Shown here: piece by piece, positions 1-6,646 of the stretch
How the letters are laid out: each line of letters starts with the position of its first letter
Position numbering within the stretch: the stretch's first letter is position 1
DNA from: Candidatus Latescibacterota bacterium
GTDB taxonomy: Bacteria; JAAXHH01; JABIQT01
NCBI GenBank assembly: GCA_018667995.1
Contig: JABIQT010000911.1
Coordinates: 1-9,676 of the forward strand
Length of the DNA: 9,676 bases
Direction: 5' to 3'
The notes under the pieces: model-generated
The model's input: the letters and a program-made list of their open reading frames with translations, nothing else
What the model was told of the DNA's origin: nothing
The model's database searches: none
Position numbers and translations under genes: made by a program

Positions 1-1610
1 AAGCCCACTTGCTGGAAATCTCCACCAAATAGCCGCTGGACTCGTGATACCGGTGTCCTGTCTCTGAGCATCGAAAGCAAGAGGGGGAGTTTCTTCTGGT
101 ATTTGAGTATCCCCGCAATCTTCACGCCAACGTTTCGAACCTGCCATCTTTCATTGGTCAGATAACCATCTGCTTTGTATCTCAGATAACCATGCCCGAT
201 TGTCTCGATGGTTGTCTGCTCATCTGCATCCAGTTTCCTCAGTAGTTGAAAGGGTGTCATGGTGGACACAGTTTCAAGATCGCTCGCCATCGTGGATTTG
301 AGTGGAGAATCCTGATTCGGAGTGAATGCGGGAAATGTCAGTTCGCCCATGATACGCTCTAATCCCTTTTTGTCGAACAATCGTAGTGCTGACTCGCCCA
401 TCTGTTTTCGCTTTTGCGGAGACTCATCCAATTGGAGAATGAGGCGAGACAGTTGTTGCCCGTCCACCGTACCCACGGGACGACCTTCCTCGAGTGTGGC
501 CTCCTCATAGAGGACGTAGGCGGCTCCACCTGATTCTAGCGTACGTGCGTTCAGCGCTTGGTGATCGCCCGGAGCATTGGGCAGAGGGATCAGGATAGAA
601 GGCCGTCCGCCGGCGCAGATCTCCGTAACGGTCCCGGCCCCGGCACGTCCGATGATCACGTCGCTCGCGGCATAATATGTCTGTATGTCATGGGCGTAGC
701 GCATGCTGTGATAGCGCGAGAGTTCTTCTGTGCCCATTCCCAATGACGCGATACGTGTTGAGGCGTCATCCTCCGCATGATACTCTGGGCTGTCTTGAAT
801 ACCAAGAACGTGGAATATATATATCCGTTTGTTACATAGTAATTCTGGCAGGGCATCGATCAGTCCGCGGTTGATGGATCTGGCGCCTTGTGAACCGCCA
901 AATGCAAATATCACGGTAGATTGCTCGGGGATCTTCAGGTCCTGCCGTGCCTGTTCTCGATGTACGGAACTGATCTCTTTCCGAATGGGATATCCGACAT
1001 GAACAACTTTCGAAGGATGAAAAAAGCGTGCTGTCTCCAGGAATGAAACTCCGATTCGATCGGCTATGCGTCCGGCAATCCTGTTTACAAGGCCAGGAAC
1101 CACGTTCTGCTCATGGATAAAGCAACGTGCTGAGGTCAGGTGTAGGGTTCGCAGTATCCACAGAGCAAACAGTACTGGGCTGCTGGCATATCCCCCCGTT
1201 GCCACGATAATGTCCGGCTTGATCTTGAGGATTAACGTGAGGCACTGCAGAATCCCCAGGCCGGTGACCAGAGCAAATGCCAACAGTGGCAGTAGCTTTT
1301 TGCGCGACGGGAGGCCACGGGCGTGAACAAGATGGATCGGGTATCCCCGAGTCGGGACCAGTTCGGCCTCAATCTTACCACGAGCACCAATATATTCGAT
1401 CCGAGAATTTGGTTTCGCAGACTTGATACCGTCGGCAATTGCCAATGCAGGGTTTACGTGCCCTCCGGATCCCCCTCCAGTGAACACATAAGTCTGGGGG
1501 GGACGATCGGGATGTTCGTGCGGACAAGGAGTGGCATCCGACTGAACGGGGTGTTGGCGCAAGGTTTGAGTCATCGCGTCGGTGGCAGACTGTGGGGGTG
1601 CGGGCTGCAT
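1..1610 (-). CDS. murG: MurG glycosyltransferase with C-terminal HEAT-like extension (3' end outside window)
   Basis: Transfers GlcNAc from UDP-GlcNAc to undecaprenyl-PP-MurNAc-pentapeptide (lipid I) to make lipid II, on the cytoplasmic face of the inner membrane. Numbered from the ATG at 1610, the visible motifs are GGGSGGH (45-51, N-terminal glycine loop), GARGKIEAELVP, GGYAS, HEQN (166-169), GGSQGA (238-243), RAGAGTVTE (322-330) and GDHQ (348-351), all in the order expected of a GT-B MurG. MurG homology ends near residue 424, yet the frame stays open for about 112 more residues to the window edge. This tail contains a WQVRNVGVKIAGIL segment (W489) and an LPLLLSMLRD helix, which resemble a HEAT repeat. 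The start is uncertain: ATG 1610 and ATG 1574 both lack a clear Shine-Dalgarno, and either gives an N-terminus longer than usual (glycine loop normally near residue 10-15). The gene is transcribed divergently from the lipoproteins, with no other cell-wall synthesis gene in view. The MurG call is firm; the extension is inference. Confidence 0.93.
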   Translation of the reverse strand, partial: MQPAPPQSATDAMTQTLRQHPVQSDATPCPHEHPDRPPQTYVFTGGGSGGHVNPALAIADGIKSAKPNSRIEYIGARGKIEAELVPTRGYPIHLVHARGLPSRKKLLPLLAFALVTGLGILQCLTLILKIKPDIIVATGGYASSPVLFALWILRTLHLTSARCFIHEQNVVPGLVNRIAGRIADRIGVSFLETARFFHPSKVVHVGYPIRKEISSVHREQARQDLKIPEQSTVIFAFGGSQGARSINRGLIDALPELLCNKRIYIFHVLGIQDSPEYHAEDDASTRIASLGMGTEELSRYHSMRYAHDIQTYYAASDVIIGRAGAGTVTEICAGGRPSILIPLPNAPGDHQALNARTLESGGAAYVLYEEATLEEGRPVGTVDGQQLSRLILQLDESPQKRKQMGESALRLFDKKGLERIMGELTFPAFTPNQDSPLKSTMASDLETVSTMTPFQLLRKLDADEQTTIETIGHGYLRYKADGYLTNERWQVRNVGVKIAGILKYQKKLPLLLSMLRDRTPVSRVQRLFGGDFQQVG

Positions 1611-1683
1611 TTCGACTGGCAACAAAGAACGAAGCAGGCGGCGGGATTTTGGACAATGGGAATATGAAAAAGCTAACCAAATT

Positions 1684-1712
1684 TAGATAACAACTCTGCA
1701 CTGCAAAGTCAA
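1684..1712 (-). promoter_or_regulatory. putative sigma70-type promoter for murG
   Basis: Read on the minus strand, TTGACT (1712-1707) lies 17 bp from TATCTA (1689-1684), and the -10 is preceded by TGT, an extended -10 element. Transcription would start near 1677, about 67 bp before the ATG at 1610. The -35 matches consensus at 5 of 6 positions; the -10 is weaker. It lies in the gap between divergent genes, where a promoter is expected. Sequence pattern only. Confidence 0.4.
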
Positions 1713-1734
1713 GAAGCATGTATCGAGCAGTCTA

Positions 1735-1763
1735 TTGCGTCTGGATGCCTTTCCGGTTATATT
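1735..1763 (+). promoter_or_regulatory. putative promoter for the lipoprotein pair
   Basis: TTGCGT (1735-1740), a 17-bp spacer and TATATT (1758-1763) form a reasonable -35/-10 pair. The start point would be about 50 bp before the preferred GTG at 1821. It would drive the DUF4398-like lipoprotein and probably the following lipoprotein gene, and it lies about 25 bp from the opposing murG promoter, so the two could be coordinated. Sequence pattern only. Confidence 0.4.
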
Positions 1764-1820
1764 GCACGCGATATAGCTACTAATCAACAAACCGATGTGA
1801 ATGTGAGAGGAGAGCGTTTC

Positions 1821-2369
1821 GTGGATTCGATATTTTCGCTAAGGACGTTCCTGGTGCTGGCCGTTTTGATAACCTTGTCTGCTTGTTCAGAGCCTCCGAC
1901 TGATGAGCTCATGCAGGCTGAGGCTGCCATTCAGGCCGCGCAGGCGGAAGGGGCCGAGGATTATGTGGCCGACGATTATCGTGCCGCATCTGATGCACTG
2001 TCCGATGCAAAATCGAAGACTGAGAGTCGTGATTACGATGCGGCGAAGAGCTCAGCCCTGGAAGCCAAAATGAAGGCGGATATCGCGAAGACCAAGGTCG
2101 TCGCGGAAAAACTCAAACTTCGGGGTGAGTTGGAATCAACTCTGACGGGTATGGGGCAGGAGTGGGATGATCTTATGACGACCGCCGGCAAGAAGCGACT
2201 CAGTCGTGCAGCCCGAACCAGCTTAGCTGACACCCGAAAATCCTATGCTGCGTTGATCACCGATGTCCAGGATCACGCGGCGGCGGAGGACTACATTGGT
2301 GCGATGCAAATACTCAGAGAGGCTCGTGCCACAGCAACCGGGGTGCGTGAGTTAATTAGCAGTGAGTAG
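1821..2369 (+). CDS. DUF4398-like small outer-membrane lipoprotein
   Basis: A 182-residue protein with an N-terminal lipoprotein signal: short basic start, hydrophobic core and lipobox L-S-A-C with the lipidated Cys at residue 22. Ser at +2 suggests outer-membrane sorting. The mature part is highly helical and rich in Ala, Glu, Asp and Lys, with a paired-helix pattern (AEAAIQAAQAEGAEDY, then DALSDAKSKTESRDYDAAK) typical of DUF4398 domains, whose function is unknown to me. The remaining ~90 residues are also predicted helical, with a second 'AAEDYIGAMQILREA' segment echoing the first, so this may be a repeated TPR-like helical hairpin. Start: GTG 1821 is preferred because GAGAGGAGAG (1805-1814) sits 6 bp upstream; GTG 1797 is the longer in-frame alternative (190 residues). 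The next lipoprotein gene follows after 79 bp, probably in one transcript. The lipoprotein call is strong; the domain name is moderately sure. Confidence 0.82.
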   Translation: MDSIFSLRTFLVLAVLITLSACSEPPTDELMQAEAAIQAAQAEGAEDYVADDYRAASDALSDAKSKTESRDYDAAKSSALEAKMKADIAKTKVVAEKLKLRGELESTLTGMGQEWDDLMTTAGKKRLSRAARTSLADTRKSYAALITDVQDHAAAEDYIGAMQILREARATATGVRELISSE

Positions 2370-2448
2370 GCGCTGATTTGCATGATCCCCGATTCTCGAA
2401 TTCCAATTCAGTCAACTATTCGCGATACCGAGAGCACTTGGTGAGCCT

Positions 2449-3612
2449 ATGATTCGCAAACTCTATCACTTCGTGCTGATTGCCTTGTTGATATTAGGGT
2501 GCCAATCGAAGCTGGATTCCTTTCAGCAACTTGTAAAAGAGTTGGACGAAGTAGAACAGGAAATACGCCTGCGGCGGGACGCAGTGTCTGAGAAAATCCA
2601 GGATTTCAACGAGTCCAATCCAGACAGAACAATAGATCCCTCAAGTCTCGAGCGATTGGCCCTGGATCCCGGGGAGGCGGAGACTCTCAGCCAGATGTTG
2701 GGCGCCGAAAGGGATGTCTCCTATCGCGGCCTGCTGTCTGAAATAGTCACAGTCAACGGACGGGTGCGTGGTTTGCGAGAGCGAATCATTGAGTTACAGG
2801 ACCAGCTGCCAGCCCCCTATCTGGTAGAGCGAGGGGATACTCACCAGGCTGTCTCTGAGAGATATCTGATTGAAAACCATGGATTGACGCCTCGCGAAGC
2901 AGGCGAGATAATTCAAGACGCGGCACTGGTCGAAGAATTGCACGTGGGCTTCCAGGTCTGGTTACTATACAGAGACGGAATTTTCGGTACCTATGTGACA
3001 CAGGGCCGTGCTTCCGCATCGCCGGGACGTGCACAAAGACAAGCCCGCCAGCGTGTGGTACGTACCATAGAGACGCTGACGGGCGAGCGTGATATGGCAA
3101 GGACTGAGGCCGATTCACTGCAGGAGTTGCATGATAATCTTCAGGAGAGAATCCTATTCTTGAGGGCTGAAGAGGATCGCCTTCAAACCGCTATTTCGAC
3201 GCTCGACCAGGTAGTGACGGAAGCAGCTGCGAGAGTAGTGCGCGGGGAGAAACAGAGAGAGATCCTCGAAGCAAAACTCAATTCTGTCTACTATGCTGTT
3301 GACAGCATGGATGGATGGAAAGAACGAAAAGTTATAGTCGACCCCTTTTTCGGTAGTCCAAGAGTGCGATCGCTGGACCGTGTGAAATTTGAGCATGCCC
3401 AGGACCTGCGGCAGGATCGTATTGTTGCGTTTGACCTTAGAGATTATCCGTCGTTGAAACAGTTCAAGAAGGTCGATGTGTTTCCTCGCAGTTTTAAGGC
3501 TGATGAACAGTATGTGGTTTCCTTCAGTGAGGACGGGGACCGAGCCTTTGTAAAACTCCTGTCGCCAGCGGTATTCTCGGGCCAGAAGCTGATATTTGCC
3601 CTTCGGGACTGA
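2449..3612 (+). CDS. coiled-coil lipoprotein with divergent LysM-like domain and FCB-type C-terminal domain
   Basis: A 387-residue protein with a lipoprotein signal ending in L-I-L-G-C (Cys18, Gln at +2). Layout: heptad-rich helix about 22-56; second helix 94-120; LysM-like segment about 123-176, opening with YLVERGDTHQAVSERYL and ending FQVWLLYRDGIF; long charged coiled coil 196-282; and a C-terminal domain 280-387 starting VYYAVDSMDGWKERKVI. That last part resembles a region I recall from Bacteroidota coiled-coil lipoproteins (a 'YYVVGTKKELKEKG' type start after the coil). The segments suggest an envelope protein that might bind peptidoglycan through the LysM-like part and extend from the membrane on its coil. 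The LysM match is divergent, with a long insertion after the first helix. The ATG at 2449 has only a close GGTGAG (2440-2445, 3 bp spacing). It probably forms a unit with the preceding lipoprotein. Function unknown; secretion and lipidation are well supported. Confidence 0.8.
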   Translation: MIRKLYHFVLIALLILGCQSKLDSFQQLVKELDEVEQEIRLRRDAVSEKIQDFNESNPDRTIDPSSLERLALDPGEAETLSQMLGAERDVSYRGLLSEIVTVNGRVRGLRERIIELQDQLPAPYLVERGDTHQAVSERYLIENHGLTPREAGEIIQDAALVEELHVGFQVWLLYRDGIFGTYVTQGRASASPGRAQRQARQRVVRTIETLTGERDMARTEADSLQELHDNLQERILFLRAEEDRLQTAISTLDQVVTEAAARVVRGEKQREILEAKLNSVYYAVDSMDGWKERKVIVDPFFGSPRVRSLDRVKFEHAQDLRQDRIVAFDLRDYPSLKQFKKVDVFPRSFKADEQYVVSFSEDGDRAFVKLLSPAVFSGQKLIFALRD

Positions 3613-3694
3613 CTGATTTGCGGCCATGTTCATGAGACCTGAAATACCCGGTCTGCGTGCCTCTCGGCTCGCGCTATTTACGCTGGTTTTTCAC

Positions 3695-3722
3695 TTGACA
3701 TTGTGCCGTCTGAGGGTAGATT
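3695..3722 (+). promoter_or_regulatory. secDF: putative secDF promoter
   Basis: A perfect -35 TTGACA (3695-3700) is followed after 16 bp by TAGATT (3717-3722), 4 of 6 matches to the -10 consensus. Transcription would begin near 3730 and give a leader of about 145 nt before the ATG at 3874, containing the inverted repeat at 3802-3840. No clear terminator separates this from the preceding lipoprotein gene, so some read-through into secDF is possible. Sequence pattern only. Confidence 0.45.
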
Positions 3723-3801
3723 GTACCAGCTTTTAATATCATACATCTATTGACTCTCAGGCTATTGAAATAAGTCATCTACGAACCTCGCTTGATGCCC
3801 C

Positions 3802-3840
3802 TGTCACGGTAGTCAGTTGGGCGCACGCACGGCCGTGACA
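3802..3840 (+). repeat. 8-bp perfect inverted repeat in the secDF leader
   Basis: TGTCACGG (3802-3809) and CCGTGACA (3833-3840) are exact reverse complements separated by 23 bp. The right arm overlaps a 10-bp palindrome, CACGGCCGTG (3828-3837). In RNA this would form an 8-bp stem ending 19 nt before the Shine-Dalgarno at 3860; in DNA it could be a two-site operator with half-sites 31 bp apart centre to centre, about three helical turns. No T-run follows, so it is not an intrinsic terminator. The role is inferred; the repeat itself is seen directly. Confidence 0.5.
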
Positions 3841-3873
3841 AGTTGCCCGTCGGTTCGATAAGGAGTAGTCCGC

Positions 3874-6513
3874 ATGCAGTGGAAACAGTCTCGTCTGATC
3901 CTGATCCTGGTGGTGACCTTCACCGCTCTCTGGTACGTCTATCCGAGTGCGCGTTTGGTCGCCCATCATAATAATATCATGCTGCTATCGGATGAGGATG
4001 TGGCCGCCTTGGAAGATAGGGCGATCAATCTGGGACTGGATCTTGTGGGTGGTGTGTACGTCGCCCTTGAAGTCGACAAAACGGACTTGCCTGAGGATGA
4101 GGCCCGGGATGTGATTGAGCGGGCTATGCAGGTGATATCAAATCGTGTTAACGAATTCGGCGTTGCGGAACCGATCATTCAGCAGGAAGGGGAGGATCGT
4201 ATTATCGTCGAACTACCCGGTATTCAGGATGTCAATCGGGCCCTCTCCCTCATTCAACAGACTGCCCAGCTGGAATTCAAAATGCTCCGGGATGGATTGG
4301 AACTAAACACGTTTATCGATCGGACTGATGCTCTCGTGGCCAATCGGGACACCTCGTCTACGGATAGCTTGGGAGCCCAGCTCTTCAGCGATGCCACCGC
4401 GACCAATCCGCTGTCTTCCTTGATCGATGTGAATGGATCGGAGTTTGTAGCATCAGCCATCGATACAGGACGTGTAAATGCGATTCTCAGACGCCCGGAT
4501 GTACAAGCATTGTTGCCTCCAGAAGGGCAGATCGCTTCGGGGGTAGTTGAAGACAATCAGCTTGGACAGCGCGTTCAGTCATACTACTATATGAATTCCC
4601 TGCCTGAAATGACGGGCGCCTCGCTCGAAGATGCCTACCCTGAAACCGGATCGACCCAGGATATAAGCAATGTCGGACTAGCTCAGGTTGGATTTACAAC
4701 GACCGATGACGGAGCCCGAGAGTTTGCTCGTATAACCGGTGCCAACATTGGTAGGCGGATGGCGATCATTCTTGACGGCCGTGTTTTTTCTGCTCCAACC
4801 ATTCAAAGCAGGATTCCCAATGGAAGTGGTGTGATCACGGGCATAGGTTCACTCGAGGAAGCAAGGGACTTATCGATTGTCCTCCGCGCTGGTGCATTAC
4901 CTGCGCCGATGACTATTATAGATAAGCAAGTCGTGGGCCCCTCGCTGGGACGGGATGCGATTTCATCCGGCCAAACAGCATCGATTCTCGGCCTAATTAC
5001 CGTGCTTTTCTTCATGTATGGTTACTACCGTACATCCGGATTGTTAGCAAATTTTGCGCTTGCCTTGAACCTCCTGTTCCTGCTCGGGGTACTTGCAGGA
5101 TTCCAGGCAACTCTTACGCTGCCTGGAATCGCGGGCATCATCCTTACCATGGGTATGTCGGTTGATGCCAATATTCTCATTTTTGAGCGTATCAAAGAAG
5201 AGATCCGGTCCGGAAAGAAGACCATTCGTCAATCTATCGACAGCGGATACGGGAATGCAATTCGGACAATTATAGACGCAAACATAACTACGCTGATAAC
5301 CGCCCTCGCATTATACCAGTTTGGCACCGGCCCCATAAAGGGATTCGCCCTCACGCTCTCATTCGGTATCGTGATCAGTATGTTTACCGCCATTACGGTA
5401 ACTCGCGCGCTGTACGATAGGTTAACGGATCGATGGAACGTTGAAAAACTGAGCATCGGTAAAGCCGATCCCTTTGGTAAGGTGAATTTTGGTTTCATGC
5501 GATTCGGGAAGGCTGCCTTCATCATCACATGGACGGTCATTCTTATCGGACTAGTGACCATCGGTGCCAGGGGCGGGTTAAAGTGGGGTGTTGATTTCCA
5601 GGGCGGGTCGCTGCTGGAGGTGAGTTTCAATCCTCCGGTACCCGTACAGGATATTCGCAATGCACTAGGCGCCGTAGATTTGGACGGTACGATTGTCGAT
5701 CTGACTCAGAGTGAGATCAAGGAGTTCGGATCGGAAGGTAATGTGTTAATTCGCTCCGCTGGTGAGGATTGGGATGAGCAGCAGGTCGCCACTGCCGTGA
5801 AAGCTGCTCTTGTTACCAAGTTTCCCGAGAGTCTCAAAGGGGGAGAATCGAATTGGTTGCGGCGGGAAGGAAATGTGAGTCCTAAGATAGGAAAAGAACT
5901 TACGGTAGACGCACTCGGGGCAGTAATGTGGTCGATTATCGGTATCGTGATTTATATAGCAATACGCTTCCGACATGTGGGTGGATTCCGTTTTGGTATT
6001 GGTGCGATAACAGCTTTGGTTCATGATGTCCTGATCGTTATCGCCGCTTTCTCTATCATCAGCGAAGATATTACAATGGCCGTGGTTGCGGCTCTGCTGA
6101 CGGTTGTTGGATATTCGACCAATGATACCATTGTTGTTTTTGACAGAATTCGCGAGGGATTGGGGCGGTCGCGCAAGGAAGGTTTTTCCACGGTCGTGGA
6201 TACCTGTATTAATGAGTGTCTTAACAGGACCATGATGACATCAATTACTGTTCTTCTGGTGTTGGCATTTCTGCTTGCGGGCAGTCAGTCTACGAATTTT
6301 GGATTCGCATTGGCACTCACTTTTGGTGTCATTACGGGTACCTACTCTTCGATCTTTGTGGCGAGCCCAATTGTCGTTTGGTGGCATGATTGGGTGACGA
6401 GCAAGCGTGAAAAGATGCGAAAAAGCCGCGGATCCAAAAAGAAACCTTCAAGGGCGCGCTCTGCGTCTGGCAAGCAGAATGATAAGGTCGCCGGTGGTAC
6501 CGCTGCTGGTTGA
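3874..6513 (+). CDS. secDF: SecDF fusion protein, Sec translocon accessory motor
   Basis: SecD and SecF joined in one 879-residue inner-membrane protein that uses the proton gradient to pull preproteins out of SecYEG on the periplasmic side. SecD half: TM1 about 5-24; the LGLDLVGG motif; a large periplasmic domain to about 355; then five membrane segments including LPGIAGIILTMGMSVDANI. Linker about 520-545. SecF half: TM1 about 547-567; GVDFQGG; a smaller periplasmic domain; and five more segments with NDTIVVFDRIREGL. Proton-path residues are present: D431 (SecD TM4), D751 and R785; the last two are 34 apart, as in Thermus SecDF D637/R671. The C-terminus is a basic tail of about 35 residues rich in Lys, Arg and Ser. 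AAGGAG (3860-3865), 8 bp before the ATG, fixes the start. No yajC lies beside it. Length is normal for a fused SecDF. Confidence 0.97.
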   Translation: MQWKQSRLILILVVTFTALWYVYPSARLVAHHNNIMLLSDEDVAALEDRAINLGLDLVGGVYVALEVDKTDLPEDEARDVIERAMQVISNRVNEFGVAEPIIQQEGEDRIIVELPGIQDVNRALSLIQQTAQLEFKMLRDGLELNTFIDRTDALVANRDTSSTDSLGAQLFSDATATNPLSSLIDVNGSEFVASAIDTGRVNAILRRPDVQALLPPEGQIASGVVEDNQLGQRVQSYYYMNSLPEMTGASLEDAYPETGSTQDISNVGLAQVGFTTTDDGAREFARITGANIGRRMAIILDGRVFSAPTIQSRIPNGSGVITGIGSLEEARDLSIVLRAGALPAPMTIIDKQVVGPSLGRDAISSGQTASILGLITVLFFMYGYYRTSGLLANFALALNLLFLLGVLAGFQATLTLPGIAGIILTMGMSVDANILIFERIKEEIRSGKKTIRQSIDSGYGNAIRTIIDANITTLITALALYQFGTGPIKGFALTLSFGIVISMFTAITVTRALYDRLTDRWNVEKLSIGKADPFGKVNFGFMRFGKAAFIITWTVILIGLVTIGARGGLKWGVDFQGGSLLEVSFNPPVPVQDIRNALGAVDLDGTIVDLTQSEIKEFGSEGNVLIRSAGEDWDEQQVATAVKAALVTKFPESLKGGESNWLRREGNVSPKIGKELTVDALGAVMWSIIGIVIYIAIRFRHVGGFRFGIGAITALVHDVLIVIAAFSIISEDITMAVVAALLTVVGYSTNDTIVVFDRIREGLGRSRKEGFSTVVDTCINECLNRTMMTSITVLLVLAFLLAGSQSTNFGFALALTFGVITGTYSSIFVASPIVVWWHDWVTSKREKMRKSRGSKKKPSRARSASGKQNDKVAGGTAAG

Positions 6514-6646
6514 CTTGCCCTCCCCAAACGCGCGCAGCATTGCTGGGTTTGACTCTGGTGACCTGTAACGATAGCTGTCTCAAGTGTAATATCCCCTGCA
6601 TAGGATGACCCTGAGTATCATTTGGATGTTGGGTCAGGTTCAAATA

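Noticed and set aside
322-1667. Several plus-strand open frames in the left region
   Set aside because: All lie antisense to the minus-strand MurG frame, which carries every MurG motif; they have Cys/Arg/Ser-rich compositions typical of shadow frames.
3636-3655. AGACC / GGTCT hairpin after the second lipoprotein gene
   Set aside because: A 5-bp stem with a 10-nt loop and no T-run; likely chance.
3775-3969. Minus-strand open frame over the secDF leader and start
   Set aside because: It runs antisense through the secDF Shine-Dalgarno and first codons, with a composition that looks like a shadow frame and no known domain.
6549-6577. TTGACT as a -35 for the DDAH-family gene
   Set aside because: No acceptable -10 lies 16-18 bp downstream; the best candidates (TAGCTG, ATAGCT) match poorly.
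6514-6604. Possible terminator after secDF: CAAAC (6528-6532) with GTTTG, and CAGC with GCTG inside
   Set aside because: The stem is only about 5 plus 4 pairs with an asymmetric bulge, and no T-run follows. Not convincing as an intrinsic terminator.
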